The notes under the pieces were generated by a model. That model had not been told where the DNA came from and ran no database searches. It saw nothing but the letters and a program-made list of their open reading frames with translations. Below are positions 22,446-33,975 of a stretch of DNA of 64,000 nucleotides, piece by piece (position 1 is the first letter of the stretch; every line of letters begins with the position of its first letter). The stretch spans positions 199,257,600 through 199,321,599 of the forward strand of contig CM061141.1 in assembly GCA_030789695.1 (NCBI GenBank). The letters are read 5' to 3'. Source of the stretch: Scilla litardierei. Taxonomy: Eukaryota; Streptophyta; Magnoliopsida; Asparagales; Asparagaceae. The translations under genes were made by a program, and so were the position numbers.

Positions 22446-22472
22446 GGACCTGCATGGGCCACCAACAAAACC
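22446..22472 (-). other. Primer-binding-like segment
   Basis: The same conserved segment as at 13173-13199 lies directly after the 5' LTR of the gag/pol-bearing element. Its presence in both the coding and the non-coding elements is part of the case that they share a replication machinery. Confidence 0.6.
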
Positions 22473-24820
22473 TGTCACGCCCCGCTTCCCTAAAATGGAG
22501 GCGAGACGTGAGAAGTTCGCACTAGCGTGGAGCTGTGAAGCCTCACGCCTGATATTCGTCAATAAAACAAGTGCAGGTCCATGTAACCACAAACGGAACA
22601 ACAATAATAACATAAGAAGATACAGAAATAAGATTCCAAATCTCAGAATTGTCCAATATTAAAATTAAGTTCAACATTAAGAAAAGCCACCAGGCTAAAA
22701 GAAAGAGTCTAAAGGCCCAGAACAAGGCCAACAAAACATACATAACAAAGTATAGGTGCTGCGCACCGACAACTACATCAGTCAAAACAAAAGCGAAAGC
22801 TCAACGAAGACACTAGGACTGGTCCCCCGTGTCCACGTACTCCTCGATGAACGCAGGTTCTGACTCAGCGTTAGCGAACACCACATCCTCACCAACGAAC
22901 TCTGGCTTAGGATCTAACATGTGTCACCCAAAAGAGAGAGGGGCACATGTCTGCAAGTCTAAAAGACTTGGGCAAGGAAACTGAAAGTAAACTAACAACC
23001 TAACAGTTCAAGTAGGATGCAATGACATGACATTTAAGTATGATGCAACAATTAAAAGGATAAGAAGGGACAAGCACGCACGATGTAGCAAAAGCTACCA
23101 AATCACTAATTCACGAATCACTTATCACGATCTCCACTTATCACGAATCACTTATCACGATTTTCACTTTGTGCTCAGAGTTTCCGTCTTTTGGCTAGAG
23201 TGGCTGATCGGGCCAACTCCTAAGCTCAAGCGACCGTTTAACCCTACCCCTCCACGTGTATCGAGCGTTGGGATTAGCAACACACTATGCTCGCTTCTGG
23301 ATCACGAGCCATGAAGTGTATTTGGCATAGGGGTGCACATAGCCTCAAGTCACGATGTAGGAGTCAAAATCCTACTCATCGCAGCTTACATTTTAAAGTA
23401 GCGTGTGCTACACAAACACGATGAACAAGCAAGTATGCAATGACATGAACAGATATTCGCGTACCGTTAATTGAAATTAAACATGACATGCAAGCATGAT
23501 GGAGGTGACGGATCTAGCTTCGTTGTCAAGATAGGTCAAAGGCGTCTAGGCAGCTATCCTTTCACTGCCTAGTCTCTTTTACGCTAAAAAAAGTAAATGG
23601 CCTAGAACATGGCCTAAAACACTAAAAGGCAAGTTTCACTTGCCTAGAACCAAGGATGACGATCACGAAGGTTCGTCTCACAAACGCTAATCTAAGGGGA
23701 AAGTCGCTGTTAAGGAGGAACAATCATCAAAACAACATCCATTTTCATTAGGGTTTCACAAAAACACAAATGGGTTATGAGAATATTAAGAGATCGATTT
23801 ATTACCGAATCGTTAGCGGAAGATTGATGTCAAGCAAGCACGGCGACAGAAGAACGATCCGGGAAACTAGGGTTCAGATCTGGAAATGGGGAGAAAATCT
23901 GGAGAAATGGGGTTTTGGGGGGTTTTTTGGGGTTTTTCGGCGACCTAGAGGTGGTGGCCGGCCAAAATGGAGAGGGAGAGGAGCTCTTGATGAAGGAGGA
24001 AGGCTAGGGTTAGATGGATGATGATTTGGGGAAGAAGGGGGCTCAGGAGAAATGAAAGAAGAAAAGAAAAACGTTTGGGGGGGTTTAAATAGGCACAGCC
24101 GGCGGCTGGGCAAACCCTAGGTTTACGACAGCAGTTAGTCGGTCAAAGAAGGGTTGTTGACCAACTAGTTTAACAACTAGTCGGTCGGTCGACCAACTGT
24201 GATCGACTAAAACCAAACAGTAACTCAGGTTGTCGAAATGGTCAAGGAATTAGTCGGTTAAAGAACAATGGCTGACCGACTAGTTTGCAACCTAGTCGGT
24301 CGGTGGTTGTTCTTGGACCGACTAACGACAAACAGTAACTTAGGTGAAATTGATTGAAGGAACTAGTCGGTCTGAGAGCAAGTTCTGACCGACTAGTTTC
24401 ACATCTAGTCGGTCGGTGGTTGTTCTTAGACCGACTTAGAGTAAACAGTAACTCCTGTACAATTGATTCAATGAACTAGTCGGTTCCAGTAGAGTTCCTG
24501 ACCGACTAGATCTCAATCTAGTCGGTTGGTCCCCCTTCTTGAACCAACTAAAGTGCACTAAAAGTGCCGAATCGAAGCGCAAAGCTTCGAGAAGATTCCT
24601 ACGGCTTCTAGGATCACTCTAACTCTGAAATATGAGCGACTTGAAGTTTGTCATGAGTGACTTACTCCAAGATCAACGATTCTAAGGAAGAAGCTAGAAA
24701 GTCACGACGAAACGATCGAAAACGAAAGTTACGGACACGAAAACCACACATAAGGAGAAAATCCACCAAAACATATAATATAATATAGATAATCCAAATA
24801 CATGAAAACCAGTCGTTACA
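22473..24820 (-). repeat. Type B LTR, right (5' LTR)
   Basis: It runs TGTCACGCCCCGC to GTCGTTACA on plus, 2,348 bp. It is colinear with the middle LTR with scattered substitutions and small indels, including a 17-base stretch near 24724 absent from the middle copy. The stem-loop block is at 23511-23644 and the ACCGAC dyad array at 24125-24555. It is inserted in, or joined to, the Athila/Tat-like sequence on the right. Confidence 0.92.
24125..24555 (-). repeat. U3 array of ACCGAC dyads (right type B LTR)
   Basis: Four units correspond one-to-one to those at 18950-19380, starting near 24136, 24250, 24366 and 24477. The upstream position relative to the TATTTAAA at about 24084 (minus) is kept. 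Confidence 0.75.
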
Positions 24821-25300
24821 CTTATTGTCAGCTGTGTTTTGAGAGTGCCGCCCGACCTCCCTATTTTGCCTGGACGTAGCCGTATTGATCGTGATTACTT
24901 GATCGATATCAATATGCTCACTCCCTTTGGTGAAGACCGTGATGTCTATCTTTATAGCCCAGCCTGCTCTCCTTTCGCGATCCTGCCACCTTTAGCACCT
25001 CTGCGGCTACCTTACCCCCCGTCTCATCTGCCATGGGAGTTTTACCCAGATCCTTGGTATTCTCCATTAGTACATCTACCACCATTAGATCCTCCCGATT
25101 GGCACCCAACTGTCGGCCCACCTGGTACCTTCATTCTCCACCACAACCCACCGGGACATATTGATCCGCCCGTGCTCCAGCCTGTCGCCCCTCCTTCCCC
25201 TGTAGGCACACCCTCCTCATCCTCTGAGGATTCTTTCATTCGCTATTCCCCACCGTCCTCTCCCTCTCCCTACCATTCTAGCACCAGCGACTCCGATTGA
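24821..25300 (+). pseudogene. Proline-rich 3' ORF of an Athila/Tat-like gypsy element (partial)
   Basis: The frame is open from the LTR boundary at 24821 to the stop at 25298-25300, so its 5' part was removed by the gypsy insertion and no true start is visible. The protein begins around RVPPDLPILPGRSRIDRDYL, becomes very proline-rich (PPLAPLRLPYPPSHLPW, then repeated PP) and ends in a Ser/Asp-rich tail (SSSEDS, STSDSD). I recognise no enzyme domain. Position just before repeated polypurine tracts suits the extra 3' ORF or Gag-Pol tail of Athila/Tat-lineage elements; that assignment is inferred. Confidence 0.55.
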
Positions 25301-26958
25301 CATCTCCCTTGCATATTTCTGCACTTTCACGTTCATATTTTATTGCTAGCATTGTCATGTCTAGCTTGGGGGAAGTCTGTTTTGCTGTGTTGTCGTGTTT
25401 TATTTTCTTTCTGTGTGCGTGCTTGTTTTACTCTTTGTCGTGTCGTGTCGTGTGCTTTGATCGTGTCGTGTCGTGTCGTCTAGTTTGTTCATTTTCCTTC
25501 TTTCTTTTTCTATTTTTATGTCGTGTGGTTTGATTTTGGCTTTTCTTTATTTTCATTTTCGTATCTGTGTTTTCCATGTTTTTCATTTCTTTTTGTGTCG
25601 GTGCATATTCCCCCCCATTTTCATTGCCCTCCCGTACTCACTCTTATTGCATTGAGGGCAATGCAAGCTTCAGCTTGGGGGAGTCGCACTTTGTGCGTCA
25701 TTTGAGTCGTTCTTTTTCGTTTTTGTGTTGTTTTCATCGTGTTTTTAATCTTTCTTTTCTTCTTTTTATCTCTTTATCCTAGAGATGAACCCTATGATGA
25801 ATTGCCACGAAATCACACACACCTAGCATAGCATCGATAATCATACTCACTAACCCTAGGATATCGAGTCCCCTGCATTTCACGCATCGTGGGTCCACTT
25901 AGCTTTTTGTGAGTCGTGCGTCGTGCCTAGCCGTGTGGTGTTCTTCTACTATGTGATTCACTTTATATACCTGTCCAGGAATGACCCCTAGATTATCATG
26001 TTTCGATATGAATATGCGGTACTTATCTCTACTGTCTGCTTCTTCTGCATGCTATATATATCGTACGCTTCATTTCGCATGTGTCGGGATCCCACAATTA
26101 AGGACTAGGATAACCCATTTAGCCCATGCTCTATTTAGCGAGAATAGCTTCCTTTGCCCAAGTGTTTAGATTCCGACTTCTTTTTTTGTTTTACTTGGTG
26201 CAAATCCCCTCGCCGTGTACCGTTCTCCCACTTGGGAGAGTACACATGTGTATAGCCAAAAACCCCAAAAATCCCAAAAAATGAGAAAAGAAAAGAAAAA
26301 CCCAAAAAGAAGAGAAATGAAAAAAGAAAAAAAATTTGTATATCAAAAAAAATACAAAAACCCAAAACCCAAAAAAATTCATGTGTGAATATTTTCCTAC
26401 TTGCCGAGAATAAAGGGAAGGCGAGAATTTGCACCGAGTGTCCTACTCCACATCATCTCAACCCCCATTGGTTTCGAAAACACTTTGCTTAGAAACTTTT
26501 TAGCTAATATCTAGGCTATAGTGGTGTGATTTCCTTAACCCTAGTTGTGGAGTCCCCGACGCATGATATGTTTCGATTCTCTCTATTCTCATGCATGCTT
26601 GAACTATAAATTCACCGCTTTATTCAATTCGAATCGGTATTTGGGTCGTTTCCTAGATTTGTGTATATCGAGCTTTATTGCACATCGTAGATAGTGACAC
26701 CGACTGCTAGCGCACGACCACACGCACTCGTGCTTCACCGCGTGGGCCCACGGCACTTGTTTGGACTCGTATTCCTATGTTTAGTGATGTGATTTGGCGT
26801 TTGCTTGCTTGGTATGTCATTTTTGATTTTGTTGGCCCTGACGGGCGATCTAGGATATATAGTTTTCTTTTTCTCTCTTTCTCTCTATTTTCTCCCTCCG
26901 AGCTCCTACTCTCACTCGTCTTCCTCGAGGACGAGGAAGAGTTCAGCTTGGGGGATTT
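25301..26958 (+). other. 3' non-coding region with three polypurine-tract copies
   Basis: No gene is seen; the open frames are T-rich low-complexity shadows. AGCTTGGGGGA occurs three times (25363-25373, 25672-25682, 26945-26955), the last two each preceded by a gagg-rich stretch about 20 bases upstream. The last directly precedes the LTR. There is a (GTGTC)n run at about 25436-25480 and a 100-base A-rich block with repeated cccaaaaa (26262-26380). This layout is typical of the 3' region of Athila/Tat-type plant elements. Confidence 0.65.
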
Positions 26959-27214
26959 TGACGTGCGTTTATATTTCATATATTTACGCACGTTTTCTTC
27001 CATGTTTTTCCGTATTTTACCGCCGTCTTTTATTCATTTTCTCGTGTTTTCTTGTGTTTTCTTGTTTTCTTTCACTTTTCCGTGTTTTCCGTGTTTTGCA
27101 GGAGTTTGCTGGCATTTGGGGCGTAAAACGATGATACCTTGTGTCCCCGGAGCAACGGGAGGAGTCACGCGTGATCCAGGGGGTCAAACGACGAAGGTTG
27201 CATCTTTCAGCCCC

Positions 27215-27605
27215 TCACCCGGTCGGTTGGTCATCTCCAACCGATCGGGTGATGCACGCGTGCACCACCCGGACGCAGCTTGGAGCTCACGAGAAGTCAC
27301 CCGGTCGGTTCAGCGACCGGGTCAGAAGCTCAATGTCTCTGGAATTCGGAGCTGATTTCCAACCGATCAGGTGACCTTCACCCGATCGGTTCACCTGTAG
27401 CTGAATTTCAACAGCCAAGACTCGAAGTTCCAACCGGTCTCCTCACCCGGTCTGCACCAAGATCCAACCGGTCGGCACCAAGATCCAACCGACCGCATCC
27501 AAGATCCAACCGACCGGTTCATACTGACCGGGTGAAATCCCGAAATGCGCTGTAATTTTGTGAAGCGGCTCACCCGACCGGTTGACTTGTCAACCAATCG
27601 GGTGA
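27215..27605 (+). repeat. U3 cluster of CGGTCGG dyads
   Basis: Short motifs of the form acccggtcggttg and caaccgatcgggt alternate in both orientations, plus three near-direct copies of ccaagatccaaccg (27468-27515). The cluster ends about 10 bases before the TATA box. It resembles in architecture, though not in sequence outside the core, the array in the type B and E LTRs. Confidence 0.65.
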
Positions 27606-27615
27606 TGTCGTTTTC

Positions 27616-27623
27616 TATAAATA
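27616..27623 (+). promoter_or_regulatory. TATA box of the Athila/Tat-like LTR
   Basis: The sequence is TATAAATA in cttttctataaatagaaccc-like context, followed by the leader-type aaccctagg. It gives the + orientation of this LTR, in agreement with the upstream polypurine tract. Confidence 0.65.
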
Positions 27624-28535
27624 GAACCCTAGGTTTCCCAGATTCGGGAGTGGGTTATTTTTTACTGTTTTCCTCATTTTGTGACAGCTGTAATTTTCCA
27701 GTTTTTGTAAGTTTTTGGATCTTTGTAAAACTTTAGTATTATCTTAATTGCTTTACTACCATTGCATTTCTATTGTCTGATTATGATTTTGGCGGTTCAT
27801 TTTAGTTTAGATCGCTTTTTAATGAATATTTGTGAGTAGTTCCCAAATCTGGGATTTTGGCGGAAACCCCTTCGGGGGCTCTTCCTGATGCGTCCATAGG
27901 GTTAGGAAATCGATAGGGATTAGGAATCTAACGGTTACACGGGGTGTTTTATTGTCATCGGCGGGAAATAGCCCGCCTTTGACCGTTGGGCCAAGGGGGA
28001 ATAAACTTGGCGGTTGACTCCCTAGCCATAGCTCACGCCTTTAGTGTAGACGCCGAATCCTAGCACGCGGGAGCGACAGGATGAGACGTTGGGAGTTATC
28101 GTTGCGAGCTTAGTGCTCTCGGAGTCGATCAGTGTTAATGGACACGGGAGTGCCCAATGATCGAACCCGGTAAGTCCAGCGTATCATCCTGGGCACCGAC
28201 CGAAATATCGGGCCCATGGGATGTCGGTACCACTTTCAGAGGCAACGTCTCACCATTAGACCCTAATTCCGATCGCCATCCTACCCGTAGGCCGTATCTA
28301 CGAGAGTCGCTCGTTGGGGTGGAAACCAAAGCCCCGGGTTTTTCCTTCATATTATCTACACCTTGCATTCCTTTACCGTGACAACCCATCATTCGATCCG
28401 GGCTAGCTCGCCCACAGGGTGATTTTGACCCTCTTTGACACAAGCACATCCACGCCTCCCTGAGTTCGACCCCCAAGCCACACTACAACACTGTGCGCTT
28501 GCGGTTACAAATATTTAGATTTCCCGCGCCCCCGT

Positions 28536-28551
28536 CAGCACCGTTCCGGGG
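28536..28551 (+). other. Degenerate tRNA-Asp primer-binding site
   Basis: CAGCACCGTTCCGGGG is close to the TGGCGCCGTTGCCGGGG site used by many Athila/Tat elements (from the tRNA-Asp 3' end), with substitutions and one base missing. A 26-base spacer from the proposed LTR end is longer than usual, so confidence is low. Confidence 0.35.
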
Positions 28552-28559
28552 CGCCAGTC

Positions 28560-30978
28560 AATGGATATTGCTTCAGACTAGGCCTTTTAACCCCCGCGCA
28601 CGACGCCACAACGAGGCGTAATCCTGCCGGTCGTGCGCAGGGATGGAAATTGCGTCAGACTAGGACTATTAACCCCCTCACACGACACGCACATCGGGGC
28701 GTAATTTTTCCGTCGTGCACGCGGATGCATATTGCGTCAGACTAGGCCTTTTAACCCCCACACACGATGCGCACAATGGGACGTAATTTTGCCCATCGTG
28801 CGCGCGGATGAAAATTTCTTCAGACTTGGCCTTTTAACCCCCGTGCACGACTCACACAATGTGGGGTAATTTTGCCCGGCGTGCACGTGGATGGAAATTG
28901 CGTCAGACTAAGCCTTTTAACCCCCGTGCACGACGTGCACAATGGGGCGTAATTTAGCCCGTCGTGCGTGGGGATGGATATTGCTTCGGACTAGGCCTTT
29001 TAACCCACGCGCACGATGCGCACAACGGGGCGTAATTTTGCCCGTCGTGCGCGAGGATGGAAATTGCGTCATACTATGCCTTTTAACCCCCGTGCGCGAC
29101 GCGCACAACTGGGTGTAATTTTTCCCGTCGTGCGCGTGGATGCTTATTGCGTCAGACTAGGCCTTTTTACCCCCTTGCACGACGTGCACAACGGGGCGTT
29201 ATTTTGCTCGTCGTGCGCGGGGATGGAAATTGCGTCAGACTAGGCATTTTAACCCCCGCGCACGATGCGCACAAGGGGGCGTAATTTTGCCCGTCGTGCG
29301 TGGGGATTGAAATTGTGTCAGACTATGCCTTTTATCCCCTACGCACGACTCGGACAACGCGGCGTAATTTTGGCCGACGTGCGTGCGGATGGAAATTACG
29401 ACAGACTAGGCCTTTTAACCCCCGCGCACGACACGCAGAACGGGGCGTAATTTTGCCCGTCGTGCATGGGGATGGATATTGCTTCAGACTAGGCCTTTTA
29501 AACCCCGTGCATGACGCGCACAGTGGGGAGTAATTTTGCCCGGCATGTGCACGGATGGATACTGCTTCAGACTAGACCTTTCAACCCCAGCGCACGGCGT
29601 GCACAACAGGGCGTAATTTTGCCGGTCATGTGCACGGATGAATACTGCATCAGACTAGGCCTTTTAACACCTGCGCACGACGCGCACAATAGGGCGTAAT
29701 TTTGCCTGTCATACGCACGGATGGAAATTGTGTCCGACTTGGCCATTTAACCCCCACACACGACGCGCATAACGGGGCGTAATTCTGCCCGTTGTTCGCA
29801 GGGATGGATATTGCTTTAGACTAAGCCTTTTAACCCCAGCGCACAACGCGCACAACAGGGCGTATTTGGCCGTCGTGTGCGGGGATGGAAATTGCGTCAG
29901 ACTAGGCCTTTTAACCCCCGCGCACGACGCGCACTACGGGGCGTAATTTTGCATGGCGTGCGTGCAGATGGAAATTGCATCAGACTAGGCCTTTTAACCC
30001 CTACGCACGACACACACAACATGGCGTAATTTTTCCCGTCGTGCGCGCGGATGAATATTGCTTTAGCCTATACCTTTTAACCCACGCACACGACACGCAC
30101 GACGGGGCGTAATTTTCCGATCGTGTGCATGGATGAATATTGCTTTAGACTAGGCCTTTTAACCCCGGTGCACGAAGGGCACAATGGGGCGTAATTTTGG
30201 CGGTCGTGCGCACAGAAGCATATTGCATCAAACTAGGCCTTTTAACCCCCGGGCACGACGCGCACAACGGGGCCTAATTTTGCCCGTCGTGCACAGGGAT
30301 GGATATTGCTTCAGACTAGGCCTTTTAACCCACGCGCATGATGAGCACAATAGGGCGTAATTTTTCCGGTCGTGCGATCGGATGAAAATTGCGTCAGACT
30401 ATGCCTTTTAACCCCCGTGCTGATTCGCACAACGGGGCATAATTTTTCACGTCGTGTGCGGGGATGGATATTGCTTCAGACTATGCCTTTTAACCCACCC
30501 GTACGACCCGCACGACGGGGCGTAATTTTGCCGGTCGTGCACGCGGATGAATATTGCTTCAGACTATGCCTTTTAACCACCGCACACGACGCACACTACT
30601 GGGCGTAATTTTACCGGCCGTGCACGTGGATGCTTATTGCGTCAGACTAGGCCTTTTAGCCCCCCGCGCACGACGAGCGCAACGGGGCGTAATTTTTCTC
30701 GGCGTGCGCGGGGATGTATATTGCTTCAGACTAGGCCTTTTAACCCCCACGCACGATGCGGTAAACGTGGCATAATTTTGCGCGTGGATGGAAATTGTGC
30801 CAGACTATGCCTTTTAACCCACATGCATGATGTGCACGACGGGGCGTAATTTTGTCCGTCGTGCGCGGGGTTGGATATTGCTTCAGACTAGGCCTTATAA
30901 CCCACGCGCACGACGCGCACAACGGTGTGTAATTTTCCAGGTCATGCACATGGATGGAAATTGCTTCAGACTAGGCCT
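28560..30978. repeat. Satellite-like tandem array, 82-83 bp monomer, about 29-30 copies
   Basis: Each unit carries ggatggaaattgcgtcagac, then taggccttttaacccc, then gcgcacgacg, then acaacggggcgtaattttgc, then cgtcgtgcgc. Unit starts recur at about 28564, 28648, 28731, 28895, 28978, 29060, 29143 and so on to 30955. Each monomer has a long inverted repeat (CGCGCACGACG against CGTCGTGCGCG) around a 24-base centre. Units differ from one another at many sites, so the array is not freshly amplified. Because 83 is not a multiple of three, the frames inside it are artefacts. Confidence 0.95.
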
Positions 30979-31124
30979 TACCACCTAATGACATAGAAAA
31001 ACGATTAGGATCAAGGCTTATGACTCGGATGTTGCAATTTATTTAATGGAAATTCCATAGTTATTATCGTTGTTCTGATAATTCGTAGTTGCAAGATAGA
31101 CTTGCATGGGCCACCAACAAAACC
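30979..31124 (-). other. Leader fragment of gypsy-family element with primer-binding-like segment
   Basis: It matches 13050-13199 and 47440-47592 (ccacctaatgacata, ggcttatgactcggatg, and the segment before the LTR). In transcript sense it lies just after the LTR at 31125 and is cut after about 145 bases by the tandem array. This makes that LTR a 5' LTR, although the other side also carries a polypurine tract. Confidence 0.8.
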
Positions 31125-33975
31125 TGTCACGCCCCGCTTCCCTAAAATGGAGGCGAGACGTGAGAAGGTCCGCTCAGACTTGGAGCTGTGAGACTCCAGT
31201 CTGTAAAGCGTCTGGATTTAAACCAAGTAGAGGTCCCTGCAAGCGCGATACGGAACAAAAATAATAATAAAGAAGAGACATAAAATAACCAATCTCAGAA
31301 TGTCCAAAAATAAGTTCCAACATCACAGAAAAACCACCAGGCTGAAAAGAAAAGTGTCTAAGGCCCAAACATGGCCGACAAAAGTACAACGTACAAAGTA
31401 AAGGTGCTACGCACCGACAAGTAACAGCAACCTAAAACAGAAGTAACTCAGAACAGTCTCTAAGACTGGTCACCGGTGTCCACAAACTCCTCGTCAGACG
31501 TGGGCTCAGGCTCGACGTCAGTAAACACCACATCCTCAGCAACGGTCTCTGGCTCAGGGTCTAACATGTGACACCCAAAAGAGCAAGGGGCACATGTCAG
31601 CAAGTCTAGAAGAGACTTGTGCAAGGAAACTGAAAGTAAAGAAAAGAAACCTAGCAGTTCTAGCATGATGCAATGACATGGCAGTTAAAGTATGAGGGCA
31701 ACAAGTGAAGTAAAGTACGAGCATGGCATAAAAAACTGGCATTTAAATCATGACATGGATATCAAGTTTGCAAGAAACAATCACAAGGACAAGGACAAGT
31801 CTAGTAAGCACGTCGTGCACAGAGATTACGCCTTTTGGCTAGAGTGGCTGATCGGGCCAACTCCTAAGCTCAAGTGATCGCTTATCCCTACCCCTCCACG
31901 TGTATCGAGCCAGGGCTTTACCCACGGAATGCTTGCTTCTGGATCACGAGCCAGGAAGTGTTTTTCAATATGGCATAAGGGTGCACCTAGCCTGAACAAG
32001 GAAGTACAAGTATTGTAGCGTGTGCTACGAATGCAACATTCAATGTATGGATGACATGGCATGGCGAGTAGTAAAGGAAAGCGTACAGATAAGGAATTTA
32101 AACATGACAGATAAGGATGTATGAATGACATGTGCAAGTAAAAGGGGTCGGATCTAGCTTCGTTGTCAAGATAGATCAAATGGGCGTCTAGGCAGCTATC
32201 ATTTCACTGCCTAGTCTCTTTTACGCTACGGTACAAAAATTGGCCTAAGACATGGCCTTAACAAGAAGATGACAAGTTTCACTTGCCTGAAATACGTGCT
32301 GGTGTCACAATTTCAAAGTTCAATAACAGATTCACAACGTCCAGAGCTCCCACGCTCAGTCCAACAATCAGCCTACAGTCCCGTATTATTAAGTTGGATT
32401 AGTGAGTTACAAAGCAGTTAAAACACAGTTTTTATCTTGTTAGTGTGCTGTGTGGGATCCTACGGTTAGAAATATACATGAACACGATGCGAGAGCTATA
32501 CTGACGTCAGGTAGTGACGTCAGGGGTTGAATTAACCTAGCATGCGACGCTCCACTGCACAGCAACGATCAGCGACAACGGCGGATGACAGCGATCACGA
32601 ACGACGACCAGCCGGGTAGCGGCATGATCACCGAACAGCGTCAAATAGAGGGAGGACAGTTGCACGACGTTCCATGACGTCAGGAAGACACCAACAGTGG
32701 CAGTGGGCCCTACGGTATCGGGAAAAGCCGTGTTACACATGCCTACGTCGTAACAGGGCACGACAACGACGTGGGGCTGTTTTGTGTGGTTTACGGCAAT
32801 AGGCTACCGCGGAGGAGGAGAGTTCAGCCTTGGGAAGATGCGGCGGCTATAGTGGTGGCTGGCGGCAGTTTGAGTGATGGCTGGTCGGTGGTTTAAGGGG
32901 GGTTGCGCAAGGAGATGACCGGAACAAAAGGGGATGCGGCTGCTTTGTGAGCGGGGAAGGGAAATTGACGGTTTGCAGAGGGAGGGGAGGCGGTTCAGGT
33001 AGCCGGTGGTCGGAGCAAGGAAGGGCACGGGTGGTTTCTTTTTGGAAGAAAGGTAGCTTGGGGGGGTTTTGCCCGAGATCGTGGGGAGGAGCGGATGTTA
33101 GGGTTTTCCGACGGCCTAGATCACCGGAGAAAGGCCGGAGAAGAGAGGTGACGAGGCCGGCGGTCATGGGGCTTGGGGGTTTCCTGATGGCGGCCTGGGA
33201 AATGTTCTTGCGTGAGTGAAAGAAAAGAACTAGGGTATTAGCTATTTGGGGTGATAAAAGGTGTGTACCCAATAGGTTGGAAGAGGAGTGCACTTAAGGA
33301 GAGATAATAATTTGGGTGGTGATAGCTAGGGAATAAGTTAACATGAGATGTAGATCCTATGGCTGAGATCAATTCAGATTTAATTAAGCTTTGAATTAAA
33401 GATGAGCTGGGCTAATTACAAGTTGATGGTGATTAGGGTGATAGGTCAACCAAACGGTGTCCGAAAAATATAAATAAAATACCGAGACGACCGCGTCGAC
33501 GAGAGAAACAAAACTAAGAAGACGAATCACCAATTTGGCGACGAGGGACGAAACTAAAAATTAAAACGTCTCACGACAAAAGTGAAAATCGTGACGTCTC
33601 TTCAAACAAAGCCAAATCGTGGGAGAACGACCCGTGAAATGACGTTCCAAATCAACACCACAATTTTAATACTCTCAGAGAGGGTCACAGCGACATATCA
33701 CACTATAGGGTTTGGATACAGACAAGGTCTAAAATAAATACGTGCACGAACAGGGCTACGTGCACGTAAAGCGTATAAAGGATATGGGATCCAAAGGAGG
33801 CAGTAATTCCAAGTTGGGCACACGTCGGGGGGTCGGCTTGCTAAGGATGCAACCAAGGTGCTACGGCCCTATCGACGCAACGACACGACTCACACACAAA
33901 GCAATAAAATAAATCATGTACACGAAATTGCTATACGCACAACAGTATTACGCTTAGTGAATACCGGCCGTTACA
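31125..33975 (-). repeat. Type C LTR
   Basis: It runs TGTCACGCCCCGC to GGCCGTTACA on plus, 2,851 bp. It shares ends and the stem-loop block (32151-32287) with the other family LTRs, while the middle (about 32440-33300) is specific. On its right it has a polypurine tract, on its left a primer-binding-like segment, so it was shared by two head-to-tail copies. Confidence 0.9.

Larger units (their letters stand above)
17289..24820 (-). mobile_element. Ty3/gypsy LTR retrotransposon with internal deletion (type B)
   Basis: LTRs at 17289-19616 and 22473-24820 flank a 2.86-kb interior on minus: primer-binding-like segment, gag, intron-like segment, protease, then a truncated pol and the polypurine tract beside the left LTR. 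The left LTR is also followed by a second primer-binding segment and another gag (to 16042), so it is shared by two head-to-tail elements, the signature of unequal recombination. No target duplication can be tested on the left. It is the only family member here with gag/pol, but it is dead: frameshift, nonsense codons, a lost protease Asp and a large deletion. Confidence 0.9.
26959..28509 (+). repeat. Probable LTR of the Athila/Tat-like element
   Basis: It starts TGACGTGCG three bases after the third polypurine copy and is proposed to end GGTTACA, followed shortly by a degenerate tRNA-Asp primer site. It contains a cluster of accCGGTCGGtt dyads (27215-27605) and a TATA box at 27616. No second copy is in the window, so the ends rest on flanking signals only; the right end is the weaker. 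Confidence 0.5.

Noticed and set aside
25297..25782. T-rich frames rich in Phe/Leu/Ser downstream of the proline-rich ORF
   Set aside because: Low-complexity composition (gtgtc and ttttc runs) explains them; they overlap one another.
28917..30949. Repeated 60-80-residue frames in the tandem array
   Set aside because: They are read-outs of an 82-83-bp repeat that shifts frame each unit; no protein is implied.
28560..30978. CRISPR array
   Set aside because: The repeats are adjacent, diverged and without unique spacers; the context is a plant genome.
32947..33219. Open frames in both strands of the type C LTR centre
   Set aside because: GC-rich LTR middle without domain or conservation in other LTR types.
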